A DNA stretch of 64,000 nt, from NCBI GenBank assembly GCA_963995525.1, contig OZ023205.1, positions 52,639,687 through 52,703,686 on the forward strand, in the 5' to 3' direction. This DNA comes from Escarpia spicata. Lineage: Eukaryota; Annelida; Polychaeta; Sabellida; Siboglinidae. Of this stretch, positions 47,154-59,611 are shown piece by piece; position 1 is the stretch's first letter, and each line of letters starts with the position of its first letter. The translations under genes and the position numbers were made by a program. Under the pieces are notes generated by a model. That model was given only the letters and a program-made list of their open reading frames with translations. It did not search any database and was not told the DNA's origin.

Positions 47154-49873
47154 GGAAAGAACGTAATTATCCAACTACGTGGATGGCATAAGTAAGGTAG
47201 TCAGTGTGGAGAGAAAGTAATGATCCTACTACGCGGATGGCATAAGTAAGGTAGTCAGTGTGGAGTCTGCGTGGAGAGAACGTAATTCTCCTACTACGCG
47301 GATGGCAAAAGTAAGGTAGTCAGCGTGGAGAGAACGTAATTATCCTACTACGCGGATGGCATGAGTAAGGTAGTCAGCGTGGAGAGAACGTAATTCTCCT
47401 ACTACGCGGGTGGCATGAGTAAGGTAGTCAGCGTGGCGAGAACGTAATTCTCCTACTACGCGGGTGGCGTGAGTAAGGTAGTCAGCGTGGAGAGAACGTA
47501 ATTCTCCTACTACGCGGGTGGCGTGAGTAAGGTAGTCAGCGTGGAGAGAACGTAATTCTCCTACTACGCGGGTGGCGTGAGTAAGGTAGTCAGCGTGGAG
47601 AGAACGTAATTCTCCTACTACGCGGGTGGCGTGAGTAAGGTAGTCAGCGTGGAGAGAACGTAATTCTCCTACTACGCGGATGGCATGAGTAAGGTAGTCA
47701 GCGTGGAGAGAACGTAATTCTCCTACTACGCGGATGGCATGAGTAAGGTAGTCAGCGTGGAGAGAACGTAATTCTCCTACTACGCGGATGGCATGAGTAA
47801 GGTAGTCAGCGTGGAGAGAACGTAATTCTCCTACTACGCGGATGGCATGAGTAAGGTAGTCAGCGTGGAGAGAACGTAATTCTCCTACTACGCGGATGGC
47901 ATGAGTAAGGTAGTCAGCGTGGAGAGAACGTAATTCTCCTACTACGCGGATGGCATGAGTAAGGTAGTCAGCGTGGAGAGAACGTAATTCTCCTACTACG
48001 CGGATGGCATGAGTAAGGTAGTCAGCGTGGAGAGAACGTAATTCTCCTACTACGCGGATGGCATGAGTAAGGTAGTCAGCGTGGAGAGAACGTAATTCTC
48101 CTACTACGCGGATGGCATGAGTAAGGTAGTCAGCGTGGAGAGAACGTAATTCTCCTACTACGCGGATGGCATGAGTAAGGTAGTCAGCGTGGAGAGAACG
48201 TAATTCTCCTACTACGCGGATGGCATGAGTAAGGTAGTCAGCGTGGAGAGAACGTAATTCTCCTACTACGCGGATGGCATGAGTAAGGTAGTCAGCGTGG
48301 AGAGAACGTAATTCTCCTACTACGCGGATGGCATGAGTAAGGTAGTCAGCGTGGAGAGAACGTAATTCTCCTACTACGCGGATGGCATGAGTAAGGTAGT
48401 CAGCGTGGAGAGAACGTAATTCTCCTACTACGCGGATGGCATGAGTAAGGTAGTCAGCGTGGAGAGAACGTAATTCTCCTACTACGCGGATGGCATGAGT
48501 AAGGTAGTCAGCGTGGAGAGAACGTAATTCTCCTACTACGCGGATGGCATGAGTAAGGTAGTCAGCGTGGAGAGAACGTAATTCTCCTACTACGCGGATG
48601 GCATGAGTAAGGTAGTCAGCGTGGAGAGAACGTAATTCTCCTACTACGCGGATGGCATGAGTAAGGTAGTCAGCGTGGAGAGAACGTAATTCTCCTACTA
48701 CGCGGATGGCATGAGTAAGGTAGTCAGCGTGGAGAGAACGTAATGATCCTACTACGCGGATGGCATGAGTAAGGTAGTCAGCGTGGAGAGAACGTAATGA
48801 TCCTACTACGCGGATGGCATGAGTAAGGTAGTCAGCGTGGAGAGAACGTAATGATCCTACTACGCGGATGGCATGAGTAAGGTAGTCAGCGTGGAGAGAA
48901 CGTAATGATCCTACTACGCGGATGGCATGAGTAAGGTAGTCAGCGTGGAGAGAACGTAATGATCCTACTACGCGGATGGCATGAGTAAGGTAGTCAGCGT
49001 GGAGAGAACGTAATGATCCTACTACGCGGATGGCATGAGTAAGGTAGTCAGCGTGGAGAGAACGTAATGATCCTACTACGCGGATGGCATGAGTAAGGTA
49101 GTCAGCGTGGAGAGAACGTAATTCTGCTACTACGCGGGTGGCATATGTAAGGTAGTCAGCGTGGAGAGAACGTAATTCTGCTACTACGCGGGTGGCATGA
49201 GTAAGGTAGTCAGCGTGGAGAGAACGTAATGATCCTACTACGCGGATGGCATGAGTAAGGTAGTCAGCGTGGAGAGAACGTAATGATCCTACTACGCGGA
49301 TGGCATGAGTAAGGTAGTCAGCGTGGAGAGAACGTAATGATCCTACTACGCGGATGGCATGAGTAAGGTAGTCAGCGTGGAGAGAACGTAATGATCCTAC
49401 TACGCGGATGGCATGAGTAAGGTAGTCAGCGTGGAGAGAACGTAATGATCCTACTACGCGGATGGCATGAGTAAGGTAGTCAGCGTGGAGAGAACGTAAT
49501 GATCCTACTACGCGGATGGCATGAGTAAGGTAGTCAGCGTGGAGAGAACGTAATTCTGCTACTACGCGGGTGGCATATGTAAGGTAGTCAGCGTGGAGAG
49601 AACGTAATTCTGCTACTACGCGGGTGGCATAAGTAAGGTAGTCAGCGTGGAGAGAACGTAATGATCCTACTACGTGGATGGCGTATGTAAGGTAGTCAGC
49701 GTGGAGAGAACGTAATGATCCTACTACGTGGATGGCATAAGTAAGGTAGTCAGCGTGGAGAGAACGTAATGATCCTACTACGTGGATGGCATAAGTAAGG
49801 TAGTCAGTGTGGAGAGAACGTAATGATCCTACTACGTGGATGGCATAAGTAAGGTAGTCAGTGTGGAGAGAAC
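47154..49873. repeat. 54-bp satellite array, about 50 copies
   Basis: The unit starts GAGAGAACGTAAT, continues CCTACTACGCGGATGGCATG and ends AGTAAGGTAGTCAGCGTG. The central copies (about 47650-48740) are almost identical. The edge copies are diverged and include an 11-bp insertion at about 47263. Three unit types are distinguished by the bases after GTAAT (TCTCC, GATCC or TCTGC). The two last types alternate as 7, 2, 6, 2, 4 copies between 48740 and 49870, a higher-order pattern. There are no unique spacers, so it is not a CRISPR array. Confidence 0.97.
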
Positions 49874-51185
49874 TGTTTCACTTCTGCAGTTGTCGTAATC
49901 GAAACATGCAAGCTTATTGTGCACAGACGTTAACTTTGGGATTGGCTACATAGTTATAACGTTGCTACACATTGCCGTTCAATAATACCTTCCTGGCATA
50001 CTGCGGAATGCAGAAATACAAGACGGCCTTCTCGATGGATATGTAGAATGTAAACGTCGTAGGTAGCAGATAAGTAGCTTATGTAGAAACAGCACACAAA
50101 CTGTCAAAGATATGTCCAACAGCTGCTAAATATTGACGATCAACACACGTATGGTGTTTGGAGACAATTAGCCCAGTTGATAAGTTCATCCAACATATAA
50201 ATTTGACAACAATTAGGACCATCTACAGGTAGTAAAAAGATTGTTTACCTGCTATTTATAGATTAGTCCAAAAGTGCTTGCTTGTGAACAAAAATATTTA
50301 ATATTCCATTTGAATTTATAAACTAATATGGCGATCGCCATATCATGAAGGATTTAACAACCTATTAATTACATCAATATGTTTAAGAACTGACACATTT
50401 TTACGATTAATTCATGCCGACCAATGCATTGCATGTGTTGACCAATACTGACCCCCTATCGTTCACTTTAAGCAACGTCAAGTACACCGACGATAGACAA
50501 CTTTGAATAAGTTTCCTATTTTCGTTTTTAAGGAACAAAGTTTGATATTTGATGATAATAATGATGTTAAAGTATAAACTAGTTATATTATCTGAACCAC
50601 CAAAATATGTTTTTTAATATGAACCACAACTTGTTTAATATAATGTATTAACATGAAATCTGAATATTTGGGGACCAGTGTATCGTGTTATACTGCATCC
50701 GGGAGGGAAGGTGCTGTTACGTATGTTAGTGATCTGATCATCCCGTTATCCTGTGGACACCTGAAGCCCGTGAGATTTGTTCACAGTTCGCGTATTATCG
50801 ACACGACAGCTGCAAATATCTTGAAATGCAAGTTAATACCCATGACTTGATAATGATAAAATTATGTTTAAACCAGCCGGTCCATTAAGACTCATTTCGA
50901 GATGTTAGAATATAATGATAAATTATATAATCTATGTATTTATTAAGTGACACTATGGACCACTGTTTTATCTAGTATTTAATATGCCAGGGGAGTAAAA
51001 TATCCATGTAACAATCTTTTGCGGACTCGTATGCTAATGACCCTGATGTAGCATGTACAATACACCCGTTTTCAGCCACGCTGTCATTAATGCGCGAAGA
51101 CTATTCGTACACAAATATACACCACTATAGCCAGGTACTCGTTGTAGACCTGAGTGAAATGGAGCAACGTAGAGTGCATAAACTT
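49874..51185. other. Non-coding, no recognised feature
   Basis: AT-rich. The small ORF at 50653-50850 has no recognisable motif and is not supported. Confidence 0.45.
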
Positions 51186-51262
51186 GCCCAAGGATTCGAA
51201 CCCGGGTTCTCTCGATTGAGAGTCCGATGCTCTATACACTTCGCCTCTGAGCCCCCTGAACA
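51186..51262 (-). repeat. tRNA-like segment (tRNA pseudogene or SINE head)
   Basis: On the - strand an A-box-like GGCGAAGTGTATAGAGC is followed by a perfect B box GGTTCGAATCC (complement of 51192-51202). The acceptor and anticodon stems do not pair properly and the T stem is interrupted, so it is not a functional tRNA. It may be the 5' part of a SINE whose body lies at about 51000-51185. Confidence 0.55.
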
Positions 51263-51768
51263 TTAGCTTTTATAATGGAGTAAACTTCAAACGTATGTGT
51301 AACAGCAGTGCGCTGTTGGACAGTAGACGTCTTCATAGCAGTCTAGGTCCCTATGTCACCAACTTCCTCTTGACAACAGCGAGGAAACGACAGTCGCATT
51401 AGTGATTCGTTGATACAATCAGTAGGGGGGTAGGTCATAAATCACGTCCCGGGGTGATGGCTGTTAGTGTCCCACGATAATTAGTGTCGCTATTGACGAG
51501 TACGCACTGCACCTGGGAAATAATTGATGAGTTAGCAGCAACGGAAGTCTGAGATGTTGCTCGTAAGGTGCAACTGTCTTGGTGGGCGGAACGTTATTAA
51601 GTAGTTATAGTTGATAGACAGATCTAAATCTATTAATAAGGTCTGCTGACGATTTCGTGAAATAATGAATCGATGAACTAATGCTCTTTGAGACTTTTTC
51701 ATATACAAAACGAAGGTAAAAAATCGTTTTTAAATAGAGCAGTATCCAGTCCTTGAGACTGCTCAAAG

Positions 51769-52072
<304 letters not shown>

Positions 52073-52084
52073 TATATATATATA

Positions 52085-53050
52085 TCAATTAACAATTGTG
52101 CAAGTCTCTTGGTATTGATCCAAAAGATATTTCTTCAGATATAAAGAGAAACCGTGAAGACTATGAGTATTTACTTTTTCCGTAATTCTAGGTGGCATGT
52201 TTCTGTGTAGAGTTGGCAGGTAGTATCTTATACACTTTCTGGCTCGGGAGGTACTTAATATACCAAGAGTTCGTGATATTTTGATGGCAATTTTATCAAT
52301 GTGAGCTTCCAACCTAATGTTTCATGGATAGTTGTGCATACGAAGTTAAATTCTTGAACTCGATCAATGTGTTGGTCATCTATTTTTAACGGTAATTCGA
52401 TACCCGCGGTAATGCCTTGTGGAAAATGAAACAACATATATTTCGTCTTGCTAGCATTAAAAAACAGTCTGTTTACTGATAACCATTCACTTAGTTTTTA
52501 TAATTCCTTATTTATGTTGATGCTTAAGGTAATGTTACACATATGAAGTAGATTGGAAGGAACAGAATGGACCAATTAGGCTAGTGTCATCGACGTATAA
52601 TATCGCAATTCTGTCATTTCCAGTGTAGCCATCTCCGTAGAATGTGCTTTTCTAAAACCGTACTGACTTATAAATAATATTCAATTTGTAGTTAAATACT
52701 CATAATTATAGTTGGTTGTACACAATTCTTTCGAAAACTTTGGAGACAGACGGCAGCAACGAGATTGGTCTGTAATTATCTAGCATCGTTTTATCATTTT
52801 TCTTATACAGAGGAATAATTTAAAAAAAAATCAGTTTGTGTGTGAACCTTCCTGTGGTGAGCGACTGGTTAATTATGAGAGACAAAGGCTTGGCAATTAG
52901 CGGGCTGATTGTTTTTAGCAAATGTTTTGAGATTGAGTCACGTCCTGCACAATTTGTTGGGTCAAATTCCTTTACAACTGACAATATATGTTTTTCTGTA
53001 ACATGTTTGAATATAAAAGTGAACGGAGATTTGTTCTTTATGTAGTTAAT
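52085..53050 (-). pseudogene. Antisense LINE reverse transcriptase scrap
   Basis: On the - strand the order is RT-like LPSVSKVFERIVYNQ pieces (about 52700-52760), then FFNASKTKYMLFHFPQ (about 52420-52470), KIDDQHIDRVQEFNF (about 52345-52390), WKAHIDKIAIKISRTLGILS (about 52250-52310) and a C-terminal tail. This is the thumb and connection region of a jockey/CR1-type RT (KTK.M.F, then a EFxFLG box, then W..HI..I..K.S..IG.L). Multiple frameshifts occur. Confidence 0.7.
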
Positions 53051-54119
53051 ATATACCCTATGTTGTCTATTAAAGGAATATCTCGATTGATGTGCGATGC
53101 TCTAATGACTATGACACCGCGCTCCACACATTCAATGGCGCAGCAGTCGCAGTGACTTTAGCGGTGTGTTTTAGTTTATTCCAGTATAGCCTGCTGCACA
53201 CTGCATGCTAGCATGTAAACCTAATGGGCGATGTAGTTTGAGCTCCCCTTTGCCACGCCCCCCCCCCCCTTCGAGATCCCGTAGATACGATGATAATGAG
53301 CAATTGTGCCGTGTTCTGACGAGGCCCCAGGATATAAATGCAATAAAACTACTGGGCTAAACATGTTCGCAGCGCTGGAGAAAAAAATCGAAATCAGATA
53401 TCAATACTGCATTACACTGCCTAGACGACAACACAACGGCACGCGAAATATCTATGCAAACATGTGTCTCTCGATAATGTTGCGATAGCATTATGCGCTC
53501 TCAGACACAAGCGTTCCTAACCTCAACAACTCCGTCTAAGGACACCCATCCCCTCTATGCATAATTCGTGAATGAATGAATGATTAGTTTATTCAAACAT
53601 TGGCAACATAATACAAGAAGAAAGAAAAGACAACCGTGTATATATACACATATATAACCATATACACATCTACACTGTATATATTTGAGGCGATATAATT
53701 AGATATAATCTACAACATACCATTATAGACCCACACAAGTGTGAATGCAATGTTTGAAGGGGGTAAACACGAAGTCAATGACTTTGATGTAAGTCACATT
53801 CAACCTAATAAAACCGTTAGTCTCAATTTAGTTACCGGAAATGACCCCGGTTCCACGTTTTATAATGAAATAAATTAAGCTTTATTGTTAAAATTGAGAC
53901 TCTACTGACCTTGTAAATGTAATTTAGTTTTTGACTTACGCCTTAGCCTTAGCTCTGGGCTTAACATTCTTTACTATTTATTATCAATATGATATATATA
54001 ATTATATGTTTTTGCTCTATTGATTTCTACTGAATATGATAATAGTCTGACATAATTATGTCACCATTATTCACAATGTGTGTTTTCTGCCTGTCCTGCT
54101 CTGTTGCCGTAAGAGATTT
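53051..54119. other. Non-coding, with a LINE/SINE-like 3' tail
   Basis: At 53568-53584 the complement carries an ATTCATTCATTCA run after AATAAACTAATC, as seen at 3' ends of LINEs and SINEs. The body of such an element (about 53585-53760) is not recognisable. A poly-C run lies at 53262-53270. Confidence 0.4.
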
Positions 54120-54211
54120 TTTGCTTTTTGCAAACCATTGACTTCTAATCATTTTAATGTGCTTTTTCCTAATCACGCTAGAATACATCATTATATTTCA
54201 ATTTTGCATAG

Positions 54212-55037
54212 TTGCCATGTCTTCTTGTTTGTTATAATATAAATTTACTACCAATCTCCCGCTCTATACCGACATTGAAATTAGCAATAATTATATTACT
54301 AGCAGGATATGTAAGTCTGCATCTTGGGCCAGCTGTTAGACGAAACACTCAGATGGCCACTACAAACGTTCGATCTGTTCGAGATAAGACAGCCTCACTT
54401 TATGATGTATTAATTTCAAAGAAAATAGACATCCTTGCTGTAACTGAGACCTGGCTCAGACCACATGATACACCTGCATGCATTGCTGACGTTTCCCCTT
54501 CTGGTTATACCTTTCATCATCGACCACGTTTAATCGGACTTGGTGGTGGTTTTGGCTTTTTAGTATTACAACAGTCCAAAGTTAAATTACAATCCAACCC
54601 TGACTACTCCAGTTTTGGGTCCATCTGTGCTGACATTTCAGAATCTTCTTTCTCCGCATACTTTGTTTGCATCTATCGCCCTCCGGGACACTCAGCAAAT
54701 TTCTTTGAAGACTTTCAGGATGGAAAATTTGGCAACCATTCATTCAGAATTTTACATTCTTGGTTATTTTAATCTTAATTTGGATATACCTTCTACAACT
54801 ACATCTACGTTGGATGATATTCTGGCATCCTTTGATTTGAAACAACATGTTACCTTTTCGACACATATACATGGCCATTGGCTTGACCTCTTGATAACCG
54901 GTTCAACTTGTAATAATATCAAAACACCTACTATTTCAGATGGGTTTTCAGACCGCCATACTGTCATTGCTAATGTTAATGTTTCTATAACTCCATTAGA
55001 AACACAATGTGTCTTACAGAGCCATTCACGGGATTGA
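54212..55037 (+). pseudogene. L2-like ORF2, endonuclease region
   Basis: The open frame begins with a hydrophobic Leu/Ile-rich segment ending AGYVSLHLGP (54299-54331), which resembles a decayed 2A-like peptide (consensus D-V/I-E-x-N-P-G-P). Next come MATTNVRSVRDKTASL and AVTETWL (the TETWL metal-binding block), and in a second frame ILGYFN, where GDFN is expected, and SDRH, where SDHH is expected. A frameshift near 54740 and the two catalytic changes (Asp to Tyr, His to Arg) inactivate the endonuclease. Confidence 0.8.
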
Positions 55038-55779
55038 CACTACAGCTTTAATGGCTGATATCCTTAAATCTGACCTTATCACAGATCAAAAACATATATC
55101 TGACTTATATAACAGGACTGTCAAGTATTCAATGCATTACTTAACAGACATGCACCTATAAAATTCAAATGTGTGTTAGAAAGGCCACCTGCTCCGTGGA
55201 TGATTTCCAAAATTATACTATCTAAAAGGCGTCGTCGTTATTTAGGGCGTGTATGGCGCAAATCGCGCTCGCTGTTAGACAAGTCGCGCTATTCTAAGCA
55301 ATGTCACCTCTGTAACAGACACATGGATAAAGCTAAATCAGATTAGTATACTAATATGGTCATAAATAAGTCTGATAACCCGAGTCAGTTATGGAACTGC
55401 ACCAATAGCATTCTACATAGAAGGCCTGCTCCATCGCTACCTGATCATGTATCAATTACGTTTCTGTGACTCGTTCTCTTGTCACTTTAAGAATACAATT
55501 CAAATGTCATACTTTAAGTAAAGTCAATGTGGACTTTCCACAAGTATATGTCAAGTAAGCTATCTACATAATATCATTTGAACCTGAAGTTAGGCAAATA
55601 ATTATTTCCTTCCCAAATAAGTTGTGTGCACTTGATCCATTTCCAACAATACTGCTAAAACATTTCTCGATACATTAATTGGACAACAAATATTATAAAT
55701 GCATAACATTGTTCTGGCTGTTTTCCTGATGATTTCAAATACGTCCATGTCAATGCCCTTCTTAGACGTCATCTCTGCC

Positions 55780-56350
55780 TAAACAAGACCTAAACAGTTA
55801 TAGACCTATTTCACACCTCAGCTTTATTTCCAAAATACTAGAACAGGTTGTAGCAAGTCGTTTAAGTTCTCACATCAGCACAGATGTCTTAACTAATGTT
55901 TGACAATCAGCATATAGACAGTTTCATTCAACAGAGACTGCACTCTTAAAGGTTCATAATGACATTAACTTGAACATCAATAATGATAAAGTGACTGCTC
56001 TTACCTTAATAGATATCTCTGCCGCATTTGACACGATTGATCACAGCATTCTCATTGAACGCCTATTAAATTGGTACGGCATGTCTGGTACAGCTCTAAG
56101 CTGCTTTTCTTCATACCTAACTGACAGATACCAAACTATAACGATTGGGAACTGCTTTTCGGCTGCATTGCCAATTTTATTTGGTGTCCTCCAGGGTTCT
56201 GTTCTTGGGCCTTTGTTTTTTACTCTTTACACCATGCAACTAAGCTCTGTTATACAATTATATAACTTGGATCATCATCTGTATGCTGATGAAACTCAAA
56301 TCTACATTTCGTTGGCTACCCCGGATACAAATCGCTCCCTTAACAAGATT
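55780..56350 (+). pseudogene. L2-like ORF2, reverse transcriptase region (5' part)
   Basis: The frame reads NSYRPISHLSFISKILEQVV, a stop at about 55902, and then SAYRQFHSTETALLKVHNDI, ALTLIDISAAFDTIDHSIL (RT box A, Asp kept), VLQGSVLGP (box B, usually VPQGSVLGP) and LYADETQIY (box C, where YADD has become YADE). The loss of the second Asp would abolish polymerisation. It ends at the CR1-like insertion near 56341. Confidence 0.85.
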
Positions 56351-56435
56351 TAACAAGATTGCCACCCAGAGAATTAACTCTAGGTAGCAGGTGGACAAGG
56401 AAGCCCTTGGCTTATCGAGAGTCCGACCTTTTTAT

Positions 56436-58764
56436 CTATGTGTATCCCGCCCGTCTGAGGTATGTGTCGATTTTATTTTTAAACATATTCACGCTACTAG
56501 CACCCGCACAATCAGCAGGTAATCTGTTCCATTCATTTACAGTCCTTTGTGAAAATGAAAACTTTCTTATATCCAATCTACTCTGCTCCTTTGCTAATGC
56601 AAGATCATGTCCTCTAGTCCTTCTATCTTTCTTAACTGAGAAAAACATATTTCTATCAATATTTTCATAACCCTTCAATATTTTAAACACTTCTATTTGA
56701 TCTCCTTTCAATCTCCTGGTCTCTAGTGTTGTTAAACCGCATTTATTTAGGCGTATTTCATAACTAAGATCCCTCAGATTTGGTATCATTTTAGTTGCTC
56801 TCCTCTGCACTCTTTCTAGCATATCTATGTCCTTCCTGCGATATGGCCTCCACGCTTGAATACAATATTCTAAATGAGGCCTAACTATTGTTTTGTACAG
56901 CGGTATTATTAGCTCTTTTTCCTTATACGTTATGTTTCGCCTAATTAATCCAAGGATTTGATTTCCCTTTGAAGCTGCAATTCCGCACTGCTCTGAAATC
57001 TTCATATCAGCACTAACGGTTAACCCTAAGTCCTTTTCTTTTACAGTAGTACTTAGTACAGTACCCCCCATTGTATATTCTACCTCTTCGTTCCCATGTC
57101 CTATGTGGAGGCATTTACATTTCCCAAAATTGAACATCATTTGCCACTTTTCAGACCATTTGATCAACCTGTCAAGATCATCTTGTAAATGCTGTCTATC
57201 TCCATCACTTTTAATCCTTCTAAACACTTCTGTATCATCCGCAAATTTCAACACCTTGCTTGTTATTTCATCATCCAAATCGTTGATGTATATTAAGAAT
57301 AATATAGGACCTAATACTGATCCCTGTGGTACCCCACTCAATACCGATTTCCAGTTTGAAGCCTCCGCAACAACTACTACACGTTGTCTTCTGTCAATCA
57401 GCCATTGTTCTATCCAGTTTATTATACCATTTCCTATGCCATGGGCCTTTAGTTTAAGCAGTAATCTTTGATGTGGTACTTTGTCAAAAGCTTTTTGAAA
57501 ATCTAAGTAGACGATATCTACTGGTGATCCCTCATCTACCCACTTAGTGATGTCTTCCAAAAAACGTAACATATTTGTTAAGCATGACCTCGCTTTAAAA
57601 AAACCACGTTGAGATGGGTTTATCAAGTTTTGTTTAACAAGAAAATCCACCATGTGATCTTTAATTAGTCTTTCTAATAATTTACAAATCACTGATGTTA
57701 AACTCACTGGTCTATAGTTCTCTGACTGTTTTGAATAACGGTATAATGTTTGCTTCTTTCCATTCTAAAGGAACCACTCCCTCTTCTAATGACAAGTTGA
57801 AAACTGTTGCAAGTGGTATGCTAATTTGTTCTACAATTTCCAATAGTAGTTTGGGTGGAATACCATCCACTCCAGGTAATTTATTATCCTTCATAGCCCT
57901 TATTTTCTTAGCTACCATTTCCGGGGTTACAATTAATTGTCCTAAATAGTCTGAATCTGCCCCCTTGAACTTAGCCTCTGGTATTGGCAGTGAACTAATA
58001 TCTTCCCTGGTAAACACTGAACTAAAGTACTCATTCAGGTCTTCTGCCATTATGAATCCCTCTGATATTATATTTCCAGCACTATCTTCTAGAGGACCGA
58101 CCTTATCTTGAACTTTCTGTTTGCTTCGAACATACGCATAAAAACTCTTGCGGTCATGTTTTATATTACTAGCTAATTGTTGTTCATAGCTTCTCTTTGA
58201 ATTTCTAATTTCAGCTGTAGCTTGGTTAAGTGCTTCTTTATAACTGTTGTAGTCTTCATCATTTTCAGTACATCTATATGACTTCCACATCATTTGTTTA
58301 TACTAAATTTTTCTAATGGCTTTTTTCGATAAGTGTTTCTTTTTGGACCGTTTTCCTTGTTTTTTGAAGGGTAAAAATGTATCGATTATGCACTTAATTT
58401 CACTCTTTAATATATTCCAGCATTCTGTTGCCGTCTTATTTTTCAGTGTCTTATTCCAGTCTATCTTTGCTAAATATTTCCTCATGTCCTTATACCTTCC
58501 TTTGTGGAAATTTCTCCTATACTGCTTTTTGCTATTCCTTTCTGATTTTACTTTGATGGTAAAATGTATCTGGTTGTGATCGCTACTCCCCAGTGGCTCA
58601 CATATCTTGACATTGTCAAGTAATTCATTCTGTGAAGACAAAACTATGTCTAACACATTCTCACCCCTGGTTGGTTCTAGCACATGTTGAGAAAGGAATG
58701 TATCTTGAACTAAAACTAAAAACTTGTGGTCCTCTCTCTCACCATACTCTGTAGAGATTTCCAT
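56436..58764 (-). pseudogene. CR1-like ORF2, linker, reverse transcriptase and C-terminal region
   Basis: Piece 58303-58764 ends in an in-frame TAG (58303-58305) right before piece 57712-58293, which continues in the same frame. It carries the pre-RT DNKLPGVDGIPPKLL and EWKEANIIPLF blocks. A frameshift near 57735 leads into the 423-residue piece 56436-57707 with VDIVYLDFQKAFDKVPHQRL (box A), SGVPQGSVLGPILF (box B), LKFADDTEVF (box C, FADD intact) and a C-terminal VQRRATKM...WNRLPADC tail. All catalytic Asp residues are present. Confidence 0.9.
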
Positions 58765-59321
58765 TGTATATGCCCATGGTTAAAATCCCCCATAATAATA
58801 CAGTCCCGTTTGCTTACTTCCCTTATAGCGTTTTGTATTTTTTCATTCTCTTCTATGCTTATGTTTGGACTTCGATAAACTAACCCAACTGTTAACGTTG
58901 AGTTTCCTGTAACTACGTTACACCAACCAGCTTCTTCGCAATCTGCTTCTCTTTCTAATTTTATTTCATAAGCCTGAATAGATTCTTTAATATATAAAAT
59001 AACTCCACCTCCCTTTCTTCCTATTCTATCTTTTCTAAACATTACATATCCTGTCAGTCCCAATTCAGCATCTGATATATCGGTGGTGGTCCAGGATTCG
59101 GTTATACCTATTATATGAGGGTCAATATCTTCTACCATAATGTTTAGTTCATTTCTTTTGTTTACTATACTCCTTGCATTTAAACAAACACATTTATATC
59201 CAGCTTCAGAAGAGTTTTCCAGACTGTTATTTGTTGATTTATTTGTGCTGTCTTTATCTATGCCTCCATTTTCAGGCTTTTCTGTGAGTCCCCCCTGCGA
59301 ATCTAGTTTAAATAGATGCAA
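58716..59321 (-). pseudogene. CR1-like ORF2, endonuclease region
   Basis: It contains CVCLNARSIVNKRNELN (first metal block), GITESWT (Glu of the ITESW box) and IMGDFNHGHIQW (GDFN intact). A frameshift at about 58750 leads to the next open piece, 58303-58764, which holds GSSDHNQIHF (SDH intact). Thus the endonuclease residues I can recognise are all kept, and only the frame is lost. Confidence 0.85.
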
Positions 59322-59599
59322 CCTGTCCCACTGTCAACAGATTGCAGCAGATTCTCTGAGAAAACTGCTGCCCCCTTTCCACTAAGATGGAGGCCATCTC
59401 TCATGTACATATCTTCCCTCCCAACAAAGTATCCCCATAAATCTGTGAATCCCACCCCCTCTTCTTCACACATCTGCTCAGCTAGTGCATTGATCGCCAT
59501 CCTCTTGCAGTTTCTATACGTTGCCCCCCTTCCTCCCATTACTGGCAAAATTCCTGACAAAATAACCTGTTCGACTCTCGTCTTCTTTAGCTTCCTCAC
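59303..59599 (-). pseudogene. CR1-like ORF1 remnant, esterase (SGNH-like) C-terminus
   Basis: Ninety-eight residues. QVILSGILPVMGGRGATYRN, then MCEEEGVGFTDLW, then YMRDGLHLSGKGAAVFSENL. The D-G-x-H-L block at the end is the Asp-His of SGNH/GDSL-type esterases, a domain known in ORF1 of some CR1 LINEs. The N-terminal part with the catalytic Ser is missing because of 5' truncation. The ATG here is only an internal codon. ORF1 ends where ORF2 begins (overlap near 59303-59321). Confidence 0.7.
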
Positions 59600-59611
59600 T
59601 TAACCAACTTT

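Larger units (their letters stand above)
56341..59611 (-). mobile_element. CR1-like LINE inserted into the L2-like element
   Basis: Reading the - strand from 59611 to 56341: the end of an ORF1 (59599-59303), then ORF2 with endonuclease, RT and C-terminal tail, then a 3' UTR of about 75 bp ending in two copies of a 10-bp unit (ATCTTGTTAA in the element sense). Short terminal repeats like this are typical of CR1 elements. It is 5'-truncated inside ORF1. It interrupts the L2-like RT and so is the younger of the two. It carries only two frameshifts and one stop in ORF2, so it died recently compared with its host element. Confidence 0.87.

Noticed and set aside
47345..49869. Open - strand frame of about 840 codons with an 18-residue repeat (HADYLTHAIRVVGELRSL)
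   Set aside because: Because 54 is a multiple of 3, one stop-free unit frame stays open across the array. The chance that at least one of six frames is stop-free is high. There is no Met and no flanking exon.
47154..49873. CRISPR-like array
   Set aside because: The units are contiguous 54-bp repeats with no unique spacers, in a eukaryotic genome. It is a satellite.
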